Below, one piece after another: positions 56,628-64,000 of a stretch of DNA of 64,000 nt; the first letter of the stretch is position 1; each line of letters starts with the position of its first letter. The DNA lies in assembly GCF_007989805.1 (NCBI RefSeq), contig NZ_BJUB01000001.1, forward strand, positions 434,001 through 498,000, written 5' to 3'. A model generated the notes under the pieces. The model was not told where the DNA came from. It did not search any database and saw only the letters and a list, made by a program, of their open reading frames with translations. The position numbers and the translations under genes were made by a program. The DNA is from Cellulomonas xylanilytica (GTDB lineage: Bacteria > Actinomycetota > Actinomycetes > Actinomycetales > Cellulomonadaceae).

Positions 56628-57490
56628 GAGGCACCCCCGGTGCCGACGTCGTGTCGTGTCAGGAAGCGAGGTTCCGGTGGGGTGAGGGTCAGGGCTCGGA
56701 TCCACAGAAGGCATCCCGCGAACGCTGCCGCGATGACGGCCAGGACGAGCTGGCCCAGGCCGTCGCCGTAGGGCTGCAGGTAGGTGCCGTTGAGCATCAG
56801 CAGGCCGGCGACAACGAGCGTGATCAGAGTGACCAGGCGCGCGGTGGAGCGGGGTCGGGCGCGTTCGGCCTCCACCTTGCGCCGCACGGCCACTTCATCT
56901 GCGACCGAGCCGGCCACGGCGGTCAACACCCCCGACAGACCAGGTCCGCGGCGGCGCGAGGCCAGCAGCAGCGAGGCGACGACGAAATCCCCGGCGGCGT
57001 CGTTCAGATCGTCGGCGAAGGCGCGCAGAGCCTGATCGGTCGGCCACCTGGCGGAGATCCGTGCGACCAGCGCTCCGACGTCCTGAGTCAACGGCGGAGG
57101 GCACGTGGTGGCGGAGGCAAGGATTCCTTGCTCGAGACCCACTCCCGTAGCCAGGACGTCGGCCAGGCGGCGGGTCCACTCCTCGATGGCCTCGACTCGA
57201 TCGATCGCGCGCGCGGCGACCTTCGCCGAGCCGAGCAGGTACGGGAGTCCGATCACGGCGGCCACGACGATGAGCGCTGCGACCGGCCACTGGGTGACCG
57301 CCCAACCCAGCAGCCCGGCAGCTGCCGCGAGTGGCCACCGCCAGCGACCCCACCATCCGTCCACCGAACGCCGTGAACGGGTGCGTCGCACTCGAACGGT
57401 CTCGGCTTCGACTCGCTGCAGCCCCAGCGAGGCGACCAGTACCCCGGCAACGAGTAGGGCACCGCTGAGGGCGGCGAGCACCGGAGTCAT
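56624..57490 (-). CDS. Tad pilus inner-membrane platform protein (TadB-like, T2SS F family)
   Basis: 288 residues. Two N-terminal hydrophobic regions (PVLAALSGALLVAGVLVASLGL, WPLAAAAGLLGWAVTQWPVAALIVVAAVIGLPYLL), then the cytoplasmic T2SSF domain (IEEWTRRLADVLATGVGLEQGI, ALRAFADDLNDAAGDFVVASLLLASRRRGPGLSGVL) and two C-terminal helices. ATG 57490 overlaps the ATPase stop (ATGA). Tightly coupled to its neighbours. Confidence 0.87.
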   Translation of the reverse strand: MTPVLAALSGALLVAGVLVASLGLQRVEAETVRVRRTRSRRSVDGWWGRWRWPLAAAAGLLGWAVTQWPVAALIVVAAVIGLPYLLGSAKVAARAIDRVEAIEEWTRRLADVLATGVGLEQGILASATTCPPPLTQDVGALVARISARWPTDQALRAFADDLNDAAGDFVVASLLLASRRRGPGLSGVLTAVAGSVADEVAVRRKVEAERARPRSTARLVTLITLVVAGLLMLNGTYLQPYGDGLGQLVLAVIAAAFAGCLLWIRALTLTPPEPRFLTRHDVGTGGAS

Positions 57491-58932
57491 GGCCGGGCTC
57501 CGAGCGGAAGCGTCCACGTGCCATTGCGCTGGTCCAGTAGCGAAGGGTCGAAGCCGACGCGGACGAGCTCGGGCAGGCACTGTGGCCGGTGCAGGGGGAC
57601 CGCCCGACCGTCGGATCCGGGTCCGAAGACCGTCGTGTTGGCTGGACGGTTTGTCTCCCCGAGGCCGACGATCTCCACGACCTGCGACACGAACCGGTGC
57701 CGCCGTCCGCCCGTCGACGTGTCATCGATGAGCTCGATGTGCACGAAGAGGTCGACCGACCCGGCCAGTAGCCGGTAGGCGAACGTGTCGGTCATCGAGA
57801 CTCCGGCGGACAGGCACAGCGTCACGATGCGGTCCACGGCGTGCTGGGCGGAGCGGGAGTGCACGGTGCACAGCGATCCGTCGCCGGTCGACATCGCCTC
57901 GAGCATCGGCAGGACCTCGGGGCCCCTGACCTCCCCGACGATGATCCGGCGCAAGTTCAACCGCAGCGCATCGACGACGAGGTCCGACAGCGTGATCTCT
58001 CCGGCGCGCCGACCGGCCGCGTCCCTCTCCGCGGAACCCTCGCGGGCCTCCAGGGCCACGACCCGGGGATGGCGGTGGGGCAGGTCGTGCAGGTGGAGCT
58101 CGTACTCCTTCTCGATGGTGGCAAATCGCTCCATCGGGGCGAACTCGTTGGCCAATGCGCGGATCAGGGTCGTCTTGCCCGCGTTCTGCAGCCCCGTGAC
58201 CACCACGTTCTTTCCGGCCCGCACGGCTGCCCGCAGGAACTGCGCCAGCACGCTGTCGAGGGTGCCGAGGTCAATGAGGTCGTCGAGGTCGACGTCGCGA
58301 ACGCGGTGCCGGCGAATCACGACGTGTGGTTTAGGGGTTGTCCAAGCCACTGCCGCGAGGCGTGACCCATCCTCGAGACGCAGGTGCAGTGCCGGGTGGG
58401 CGGAGGAGAACGTCCGCTCCGCATTGCCGGTGCGAGCGGCGAGCAGCTGCAGGATCTCGATCAACTCGGCGTCCGAGTCGGCGATGGGTGGAACCCGTTC
58501 GTCGCGTCCATCGGCGTAGGACACCCAGACGGTGTCGTACCCGTCGACCTCGATGTTCTCCACCGTCGGGTCCTCGATCAGAGGCTGCAACCGGCCGAGA
58601 CCGAACAGCGCCGCCATCACTGCGCGCGAGGTAGCCATCTCCGTGTCGATGGGCCATGGATCCTCCCCCCGGCGCACGCGCTCCCGCCCTCTTTCGGACA
58701 GCTCCGCAGCGACCAGGGAGCGCGCGAGCTCGCGGCGCGCTGCGGGTGAGTCGACATGCTGGGCCTGCAGTCGTTCCGCCAAGCGGTCCGCGACCGTTCG
58801 GCGGACGTCGCGCACCACCGACAGATCGGGCGCCGGGAGGACTGGGCCGGCCGCGTTCGCCACATGCGTCGCTGTCGGACCTGAGCCATTCGTGGACGCT
58901 CCGAGGCGGATGGTCTCGTCCAGCCCAGTCAC
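57487..58932 (-). CDS. CpaF/TadA-type secretion ATPase
   Basis: 481 residues from a GTG that overlaps the upstream stop (GTGA); the frame continues upstream as a shadow. VIF-type ATPase features: an N-terminal domain (LGRLQPLIEDPTVENIEVDGYDTVWVSYADG), Walker A GLQNAGKTTLIRAL, the Asp and His boxes (ATIEKEYELHLHDL; STGDGSLCTVHSRSA), Walker B IIVGEVRGPEVLPMLEAMSTG. It powers Tad/Flp pilus assembly. The Asn in GLQNAGKT replaces the small residue usual in CpaF, but the Lys-Thr are intact. Confidence 0.9.
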   Translation of the reverse strand: MTGLDETIRLGASTNGSGPTATHVANAAGPVLPAPDLSVVRDVRRTVADRLAERLQAQHVDSPAARRELARSLVAAELSERGRERVRRGEDPWPIDTEMATSRAVMAALFGLGRLQPLIEDPTVENIEVDGYDTVWVSYADGRDERVPPIADSDAELIEILQLLAARTGNAERTFSSAHPALHLRLEDGSRLAAVAWTTPKPHVVIRRHRVRDVDLDDLIDLGTLDSVLAQFLRAAVRAGKNVVVTGLQNAGKTTLIRALANEFAPMERFATIEKEYELHLHDLPHRHPRVVALEAREGSAERDAAGRRAGEITLSDLVVDALRLNLRRIIVGEVRGPEVLPMLEAMSTGDGSLCTVHSRSAQHAVDRIVTLCLSAGVSMTDTFAYRLLAGSVDLFVHIELIDDTSTGGRRHRFVSQVVEIVGLGETNRPANTTVFGPGSDGRAVPLHRPQCLPELVRVGFDPSLLDQRNGTWTLPLGARP

Positions 58933-59696
58933 GACGACACCGCCAGGGACGGGGACGGCGCCAGTTCGGCCAACCGCTCGATGACGCCACGGATCGACCG
59001 CAGCAACGGGGACCTGTCGAATCGCCATCCTTGGGCGCCACCGGTTGCTAGCGCGGACGCCGCCCATTGGTCTCGCGCGACGGAGACGGCGCAACCCGCA
59101 CGCAGCGCGGTCGCGACTTCGACGGGGGAGTAACCGTCCCCGATCACCATTGCCACGGGTGCGATGCGCGCCCCACGGGCCTCCTGCAGCGTCAGCACAG
59201 CTGCGGCCGCGGGCACGACGGAGGCGAGATCCGGCCGCACGGCGACGGCGACGACATCGGCGCCGACCAGGAGCGGGGTGGGCTCGTAGCGATGGCCCAC
59301 CCGGCCGACATCGATCACCACGTCGATGCCTACCCTTCCGAGGTCGCGGGTGGCGTCGACCAAGGCGTTCCACATCGCAGCGAGGGGGCGGGCCTGCCTC
59401 GGATCCGCAATACCCGCCAAGACCATGCGCGTAGAGCCTGCATCGATGGCCACGGAGCACTCGATGATCTGTTCGACCGACAGCGGGCCGCGATTCACCG
59501 CGAGCGCCACCGTTCCGCCTGCGGCAGGCACACTGCCGTGGAGGTACCCCGTGAGCAGCCCGGAGCCGGCTGGGTCTGCGTCGACCAACAGCACGCGGCG
59601 ATCCGGATGAACCAATGGCCACACCCAGGTCATCGCGAGCGCCGTCGTGGTCACTCCAGGCGCGCCGTGGGTGGAGCACACGGCCACGACGCTCAC
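58929..59696 (-). CDS. MinD/ParA-like ATPase of the Tad operon (TadZ/CpaE-like)
   Basis: 255 residues. The fold is MinD/ParA-type (VVAVCSTHGAPGVTTTALAMTWVWPL; VLLVDADPAGSGLLTGYL; VVIDVGRVGHRYEP), but the deviant Walker A GAPGVTTT has Val where the P-loop Lys is expected. TadZ/CpaE-like proteins position pilus machinery, and many have lost ATP hydrolysis. The GTG start overlaps the upstream SAF-protein stop, and its own stop overlaps the ATPase start. Confidence 0.8.
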   Translation of the reverse strand: MSVVAVCSTHGAPGVTTTALAMTWVWPLVHPDRRVLLVDADPAGSGLLTGYLHGSVPAAGGTVALAVNRGPLSVEQIIECSVAIDAGSTRMVLAGIADPRQARPLAAMWNALVDATRDLGRVGIDVVIDVGRVGHRYEPTPLLVGADVVAVAVRPDLASVVPAAAAVLTLQEARGARIAPVAMVIGDGYSPVEVATALRAGCAVSVARDQWAASALATGGAQGWRFDRSPLLRSIRGVIERLAELAPSPSLAVSS

Positions 59697-60370
59697 TTCG
59701 CACCTTGAGCAGGGACCACGACAAGCGCGAAGCGGCCGGTCGCCGCCCGCATGGCCACCGCCGGCCCGTCCTCCACGTCGGTCATCACGTCGACGATCAC
59801 CAGGCCGTTGATATCCGGAACACCGACGCGCACGACCGTCGCCGACAAGGACAGCGGTTCTTCCGGCACCGGATCAGCTCCTTGCGGCGGCGCATCCACG
59901 ATCCCGAGATGCTCACCTGCCGTGAGGCCTCCCGCGGGCATCTTCTCGACCGTCAACGGCAGGGGCACGAGCACCTCGCCTGGCTGTACAACCCCGGTCG
60001 TTGTGACTTCCGCGGGAGAGAGCAACGACCCCTTCGCAAGGACCGTGGCGGCCGTCTGTCCGACGACATCGCGAAGGTCCCTGGCGGAAACCGTCGCAAC
60101 CGTTGCCTCGACCGAGACGGCGGCGGTTGTCAGGTCGTCACGGGTGATGGTGGAGCCGTACGGGACGTCTCGGGCAAGGACGACAACGTCGACCCGCTGT
60201 CCGGAGCTCGACACCAGCCACACCGCGGCCAACGCACCGATCACGGCCATCGCCACACCGGCCACGACGAGTGCCGGCCTGCGTCGCCCTCGCGGTGCGA
60301 CGACGTTCGGCGCGCGGAGGGCAGCGCCAGCGGACCCGTTCACCTTCGCCTTCTCACTCGTCGCCGTCAT
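59693..60370 (-). CDS. SAF-domain protein (CpaB/RcpC-like)
   Basis: 225 residues from ATG 60370 (GGGGAGG upstream). One membrane helix (RPALVVAGVAMAVIGALAAVWLVSSSG) anchors an extracytoplasmic SAF domain (VVVLARDVPYGSTITRDDLTTAAV, VVGQTAATVLAKGSLLSPAEV). CpaB proteins form part of the Tad envelope channel. In actinobacteria, which have no outer membrane secretin, its partner is unclear. It overlaps the TadZ-like gene. Confidence 0.8.
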   Translation of the reverse strand: MTATSEKAKVNGSAGAALRAPNVVAPRGRRRPALVVAGVAMAVIGALAAVWLVSSSGQRVDVVVLARDVPYGSTITRDDLTTAAVSVEATVATVSARDLRDVVGQTAATVLAKGSLLSPAEVTTTGVVQPGEVLVPLPLTVEKMPAGGLTAGEHLGIVDAPPQGADPVPEEPLSLSATVVRVGVPDINGLVIVDVMTDVEDGPAVAMRAATGRFALVVVPAQGAK

Positions 60371-60408
60371 GGCAACCTCCCCCTGCAAGGCGGGCGCGCC
60401 GCCGGTGA

Positions 60409-61323
60409 CTACTCCTGGGTGATGAGCACCTGCAACTCACCGATGCGCACACTCGCCGTGGACTGCCGCGTGACCGTCAGCGCGCCCGAGGCGCCACCGC
60501 CGGTCCACGTCACGTCCCACGTCGTCGTCGCGGTGACCGGGAACGCCTCGTTGGCCTGCCCGGCGGATGACTGCTCGTAGATGTGCTGGCACGTCGGGGA
60601 CGTGACACCACCGGTGTAGTAGGGCGTGCCGGGGTTCTTGCACGTCTCGGTGCGTCCGTCGCCCATGTCCCACACGATCAGCCGCGCCTGCGCGGTAGCA
60701 GTCACCGACAAGCCTGGTACGGAGGCGGTCGCCGAACTGGGGCCCCAGGTTGTCGGTCCGACCTCCGTCCACAGCCACAACGGGATCCCGACCAAACCGT
60801 CCTCGTCGCCCTCGATCGTCATCCGGATCGCCGGCCCGGTGAGCGCCAGCTGGGCCACCGCGCGCTGCGCCAACTGCGCCGGCGTGACCCCGGTTCCGCC
60901 GTAGCCGGGCGGGTCCGTTGGTGCCCACTCCCACCCGTCCGAACCGCCCGGGTGGGTAGGCGCGCAAGCCACGGAGTACACGGCCCCCTCTGGGTAGTGC
61001 CCCGCCCAGATGGGATCTGTCGCCGGCGGTTGTGCCTCTACTCGCCGCCAGTAGCAGTCATCCCCGTCGTTGAACCAACCGAACACATCGCTGTGGCATG
61101 GCACGTCCTTGCCGGTCGCTGAGACGGTACAACGGCGCTCGATCACTTCGGTTCCACCTGGATCCGGGGTGCCGGGATCAATCGGATCGCCCGGTTTTTC
61201 GACCTCGATGACGCACACGGGAGTACCCGGCGGACAGTTCACGCCGCCGGCCGCGAGTGCCGGGGGATCGCTGAACGCCACGGCCGCGATCGCTGCACAT
61301 CCGATCGCGATCAGCCGTCGCAC
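60409..61323 (-). CDS. Secreted uncharacterised Tad-operon protein
   Basis: 304 residues from GTG 61323 (GGGGA upstream; a TTG at 61362 is less likely). A signal peptide (VRRLIAIGCAAIAAVAFSDPPALAAGG) leads into a Cys-containing exported protein with a Pro/Gly-rich start (GDPIDPGTPDPGGTE). The C-terminal half is Thr-rich beta sequence with a PKD-like stretch (ARLIVWDMGDGRTETC, CQHIYEQSS, NEAFPVTATTTWDVTWT), as in polycystic-kidney-type Ig folds. No assigned family. Probably a surface partner of the pilus system. Confidence 0.65.
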   Translation of the reverse strand: MRRLIAIGCAAIAAVAFSDPPALAAGGVNCPPGTPVCVIEVEKPGDPIDPGTPDPGGTEVIERRCTVSATGKDVPCHSDVFGWFNDGDDCYWRRVEAQPPATDPIWAGHYPEGAVYSVACAPTHPGGSDGWEWAPTDPPGYGGTGVTPAQLAQRAVAQLALTGPAIRMTIEGDEDGLVGIPLWLWTEVGPTTWGPSSATASVPGLSVTATAQARLIVWDMGDGRTETCKNPGTPYYTGGVTSPTCQHIYEQSSAGQANEAFPVTATTTWDVTWTGGGASGALTVTRQSTASVRIGELQVLITQE

Positions 61324-61904
61324 GGCGTTCCCCGGTCCACGTCGGAGGTCCGAATCGTCCAATGATCGAGATACCAGTAGGCGGTCGAATTGGTCAGGGC
61401 AGTCATGGCCTGTCCCGGCGCTGCAGCGGACTCACCCGTTGCGGTGTAGACGGGCTGCCACTCGGTGCTATCGACGCAGTCGGTGATCGTGGCACTGCCG
61501 AGCTCACCGATGACGATGTTGGAGACGGTCGGGTTCAGACTCGGTGCGCCGGTGAATGCGATGCCGCTGTCGCGGAAGGTGAAGAGTGCAGTGCCGACGT
61601 CCGAGAACGCCTTGTCTACGGCGAACCTCTCGAGCTCTGGACCCGGATCCTTCGTGGGGTTGGCGAATGCAGCGACCTTGGCATCCCAGTAGCCCTGATA
61701 CGCCTCGAGGATCGCCGCCTCGGCCTGAGCGATGGTCGGGTCGACTGACGGAGTGGGACTGGGCGTCGGCGTCGAAGTAGATGGTGTCGCGGACGGGGCT
61801 GGTGTCGGCGTCGGCGCGGGATCCGTGCACGCGCCGAGTAGAGCCGCGACGACGATCAGCGCTGTGGCAGTCGCGGCCCCCTTGGTGATCTGTCGATTTC
61901 TCAT
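61311..61904 (-). CDS. Lipoprotein with NTF2-like C-terminal region
   Basis: 197 residues. The lipobox is in ALIVVAALLGACTDP, followed by a Pro/Thr/Ser-rich cell-wall linker of ~35 residues. The rest (AEAAILEAYQGYWDAKVAAFANPTKDP, DCVDSTEWQPVYTATGE, TAYWYLDHWTIRTSD) looks like an NTF2-type fold, common in lipoproteins of conjugative elements and Tad loci of actinobacteria. ATG 61904 was chosen. It overlaps the next gene by 13 bp. Function unknown. Confidence 0.7.
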   Translation of the reverse strand: MRNRQITKGAATATALIVVAALLGACTDPAPTPTPAPSATPSTSTPTPSPTPSVDPTIAQAEAAILEAYQGYWDAKVAAFANPTKDPGPELERFAVDKAFSDVGTALFTFRDSGIAFTGAPSLNPTVSNIVIGELGSATITDCVDSTEWQPVYTATGESAAAPGQAMTALTNSTAYWYLDHWTIRTSDVDRGTPCDG

Positions 61905-62108
61905 CGGCAAACACCCGCCCCTGTACGGCCTCCGCTTGCGCGGGGACCGCTCGACGACAGCGTCGGAGCGCCCATTCCATACCCAAACGGGTGATGGGCG
62001 CGAGTCGGAGCGGTCGGCCGATCCGTGACTGGATGCATCCCCATGCCGATAGGTGTGCCACACCGTGCGTAAGACGCGAGGTCGTCTCGAGGAATCTGTG
62101 GACAAGAC

Positions 62109-62975
62109 TCAGCCGACACGGCGCTGTGGAAGTGCGTCGGCCAGAGCTTCCTCGACGTTTCGTGCGGCGAGGACCGGGGACCGGTAGGAGTGCCTGCGGG
62201 TTGCCATGAGCGCCGTTCGCACGACCGGTGAGTCGATGACTTGCGGCCCCTCCGCGACGATCCGCGCCAGCACACCGGGCCAATCGCTCGTGCCTCGCAG
62301 GGCGATCGTGAGTCGGCGGGCTTGCCAGGCGGGAATGCCGACGCTGGACGCCATGGCCCGCCAGCCCGGGAACCGCGTCCTGTCGTCCACCCGCGTACCC
62401 GGCGCCTCGAGCACCGCCGAGAGGATCGAGCTCGCTTCCTGCTCGTTCCATCCCACCAAGACGAGGGCTCTGCGTGCCGCGGTCTCCAGCCCTGCGTCAT
62501 CGGTGGAGTTCCCCGGGTCTGTCTCGTCCGCGACCGGCTCCCAGCCGGCCTCCAGCAGGAGGTCGAGGCTGATCGCCGGCCCAACCGTGCCCTCCCGGGA
62601 CGCGACCTCGAGCTTCCAAGCGCGTCGGTCGTTCGTCGCGAACCTCGCGGCGACGATCTCGCCGAGAAGCTGGCGGCGAGCGACCTGCCCAAGCACACCC
62701 CACGGCGAGGTCGCGTGCCGCAACCCAGGCTTGGTGAGCTCAACCCACAATGCCTGCCATGCAGTCGACTCGGCCTGGGATGCGGCGGCGCCGCGCAGCC
62801 CGACACTGATCGCCAACGGTCGGACGACTCGCTCGCGCAGATAGGTCAGCAGCGTCGTGCCCGTCGGGCCGTCCCAGCCCTCCCGATCGATGTCGTCGAG
62901 CATCTGCAGGAGCGATGCTCGATTCCGGACGACGCTGCCGCCGTGCTCGGGTTCGGGGTGCGGTGTCGCCGCCAT
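62109..62975 (-). CDS. Uncharacterised protein, first gene of the Tad operon
   Basis: 288 residues from ATG 62975 (GGAGG upstream). Not a recognised family. The middle, SQAESTAWQALWVELTKPGLRHATSPWGVLGQVARRQLLGEIV, has the look of an ECF sigma-factor region 2, and a later stretch (MASSVGIPAWQARRLTIALRG) resembles a helix-turn-helix. A regulatory DNA-binding role is therefore possible but unproven. The 135-bp region just upstream carries the dyad at 63062 and related repeats. Confidence 0.6.
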   Translation of the reverse strand: MAATPHPEPEHGGSVVRNRASLLQMLDDIDREGWDGPTGTTLLTYLRERVVRPLAISVGLRGAAASQAESTAWQALWVELTKPGLRHATSPWGVLGQVARRQLLGEIVAARFATNDRRAWKLEVASREGTVGPAISLDLLLEAGWEPVADETDPGNSTDDAGLETAARRALVLVGWNEQEASSILSAVLEAPGTRVDDRTRFPGWRAMASSVGIPAWQARRLTIALRGTSDWPGVLARIVAEGPQVIDSPVVRTALMATRRHSYRSPVLAARNVEEALADALPQRRVG

Positions 62976-63061
62976 GGTCGCCTCCGGTGTCGTGGGTGGA
63001 CGACACCTGAGGCTTCTCAGAGGCAATAGACAGACGAATCACGCGGTCTTTCACAGCGCGA

Positions 63062-63100
63062 TGTGATCGATTTGTCTATCGATGACGAGCATCGATCACA
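63062..63100. promoter_or_regulatory. Long dyad TGTGATC-N25-GATCACA (copy 2) and extra half-site
   Basis: TGTGATCGAT (63062-63071) and ATCGATCACA (63091-63100) form a 10-bp inverted repeat, with GATGACGA between them. A further direct CGATCACA lies at 63113-63120, exactly 20 bp (two helical turns) from the one at 63093-63100. The site is 87 bp upstream of the 62975 start and matches the arms, distance and internal octamer of the dyad at 31970. Confidence 0.6.
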
Positions 63101-63175
63101 CAGTGGACGTGGCGATCACATCGAACTTGACCTGGGAGTTTGCGTCCCGCTCCGTGGCTGAAGCTGCCGTTGGAT

Positions 63176-63427
63176 CTACTTACGCGACACAGCGGATGCC
63201 CAGACCCAGACGAACCCCTCGCGGCCGCCGGCGTCGAGGTAGCGGACATTCACCGCCCGGCTCGTCCACGCCACCGCGACACCGTCGACCTCGAGATCCC
63301 TACCCTTGCCATCGACGATCCACACCCGAACCGGGAGCGGTCGCTCGGGCCGGACGATCGCCACGGCGCGGATCGAGGCCGGCACATCGCGGGCGGCATC
63401 GCGGAGCGGGACGCGCTCAAGCGGCAC
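63176..63427 (-). CDS. Small uncharacterised gene downstream of an SOS box
   Basis: 83 residues if GTG 63427 is the start, which would make the transcript nearly leaderless; the open frame runs further upstream into antisense of arsC. The sequence is protein-like: AVAIVRPERPLPVRVWIVDGKGRDLEVDGVAVAWTSRAVNVRYLDAGGREGFVWVWASAVSRK pattern shortened here to alternating strands with conserved-looking WTSRAV and VWVWASAV. No family recognised. The LexA-type box 16 bp upstream suggests induction by DNA damage. Confidence 0.5.
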   Translation of the reverse strand: MPLERVPLRDAARDVPASIRAVAIVRPERPLPVRVWIVDGKGRDLEVDGVAVAWTSRAVNVRYLDAGGREGFVWVWASAVSRK

Positions 63428-63442
63428 AGCACACCAATAGAA

Positions 63443-63458
63443 TCGAACGCATGTTCGA
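63443..63458. promoter_or_regulatory. SOS (LexA) box
   Basis: TCGAACGCATGTTCGA is a perfect 16-bp palindrome matching the actinobacterial and Bacillus LexA consensus (TCGAAC-N4-GTTCGA). It lies between the arsC stop (63501) and the small gene at 63427-63176, 16 bp upstream of the latter's start. Confidence 0.75.
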
Positions 63459-63500
63459 TAGCGTACAGCGCCGCCAGCAGCTCGAACCCGCTCGGGCGGA

Positions 63501-64000
63501 TCAAGCGGCCGCGACCCCGAGAGAATCGAGGAGTCGAAGGACGCGGCGTTCGATGTCATCGCGAACGGTGCGAACAGCGTCGAGCGCAAGGTCCGCGGGG
63601 TCGGCGAGTTCCCATTCCTCGTAGCGCTTGCCGGGGAAGATCGGGCACGCGTCGCCGCATCCCATGGTGATGACGACGTCCGCGGCGCGGACGATCTCGT
63701 CAGTCCAGGGCTTGGGGTACTCGCGGGCGATGTCGATCCCACGTTCGGCCATGACCGCGACGGCGCCGGGCTCGATGGCGTCGCCGGGTTGTGAGCCCCC
63801 AGACCACCCGACGACGGAGTTTCCGGCGTGGTGCTGCAGGAAGCCCAGGGCCATCTGGGAGCGGCCGGCATTGTGCACGCAGAGGAACAGGACGACGGGC
63901 CGTCCGTCATGGGTCTTGCCTTCGACCTTGGCCAGGGCGTGCAGGCGCTGGCGGGCAAAGCGTTCTGCGAGCAGCGGCAGGAAGTGGGGGATCGTCGCGC
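63501..64000 (-). CDS. arsC: Arsenate reductase (LMW-PTP fold), 5' end outside the window
   Basis: At least 166 residues; the frame is open to the window edge. FLPLLAERFARQRLHALAKVEG is the end of the helical N-terminal domain of actinobacterial fused ArsC proteins. PVVLFLCVHNAGRSQMALGFL holds the C-x5-R phosphatase loop and nucleophile Cys, AVMAERGIDI and DVVITMGCGDACPIFPGKRYEEWELADPADL the rest, including the catalytic Asp. It reduces arsenate to arsenite, probably with mycothiol and mycoredoxin in actinobacteria. It is encoded at the right edge of the metal-resistance part of the island. Confidence 0.88.
   Translation of the reverse strand, partial: ATIPHFLPLLAERFARQRLHALAKVEGKTHDGRPVVLFLCVHNAGRSQMALGFLQHHAGNSVVGWSGGSQPGDAIEPGAVAVMAERGIDIAREYPKPWTDEIVRAADVVITMGCGDACPIFPGKRYEEWELADPADLALDAVRTVRDDIERRVLRLLDSLGVAAA

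Noticed and set aside
63082..63670. Plus-strand frames near the right end
   Set aside because: Antisense to the small gene and to arsC, and Arg/Pro-rich without motifs.

Overview
The window is high-GC actinobacterial DNA. GTG starts, 4-bp start/stop overlaps, LacI-controlled sugar operons and a secreted enzyme with fibronectin III and CBM6 modules suggest a Cellulomonas-like member of the Micrococcales; this is an inference from gene content and style, not from a marker gene.

Positions 1 to about 20,600 look like ordinary chromosome. They hold the end of a secreted carbohydrate-active protein, a LacI regulator divergent from an amylosucrase gene, and a glucuronide/glucuronate utilisation locus. 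In that locus uidA, a GPH-family transporter and uxaC run leftward, and a LacI regulator, uxuB, manD and a gluconokinase gene run rightward. Two near-identical LacI-type operators (8919 and 9999) tie the two arms together. Together the genes cover glucuronide uptake and hydrolysis, glucuronate to fructuronate, fructuronate to mannonate, and mannonate to 2-keto-3-deoxygluconate. Housekeeping and accessory genes follow: a nitrilase, a frameshifted GNAT acetyltransferase, an aldo/keto reductase, a winged-helix protein, a patatin, a GXWXG/DUF4334 protein and an HD-GYP protein.

At 20,612-20,657 there is a 46-bp copy of the 3' part of a tRNA-Val(GAC) gene with no 5' half. It ends inside the anticodon loop. 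This is the signature of a site-specific integration junction, and its orientation puts the integrated element on the right-hand side. Everything from about 20,660 to the end of the window therefore reads as one large integrated island; its integrase and intact tRNA are not in the window.

The island has several blocks. (1) 21-28 kb: a potassium channel and a defence-like cluster of three HEPN-type proteins and one AlbA_2 (Schlafen-type) protein, in DNA with visibly more A/T than its surroundings. (2) 28-36 kb: a CoiA-like nuclease, two uncharacterised leftward genes, and a MobF relaxase-helicase with a small partner, which mark the island as conjugative or mobilisable. (3) 36-47 kb: a membrane sulfite-oxidase-type enzyme, a TlpA-like lipoprotein, a DUF305 lipoprotein, a two-component system, a copper-type P1B ATPase with a CsoR-like operator, a CopZ-like chaperone, and a TetR regulator with small membrane proteins. 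(4) 47-51.5 kb: an NlpC/P60 hydrolase behind a cyclic-di-AMP riboswitch and an M23 peptidase with a long coiled coil. (5) 51.5-55.6 kb: metal-resistance genes (ArsR, two CDF-type transporters, MerR, a Mer-like small membrane protein, rhodanese, YnfA). (6) 55.6-63 kb: a leftward Tad/Flp-type assembly operon whose last gene is cut off at the YnfA boundary. (7) A small gene behind an SOS box and a partial arsenate reductase at the right edge. An identical dyad (TGTGATC, 25 nt, GATCACA) occurs upstream of both the relaxase-side operon and the Tad operon and suggests a shared island regulator.
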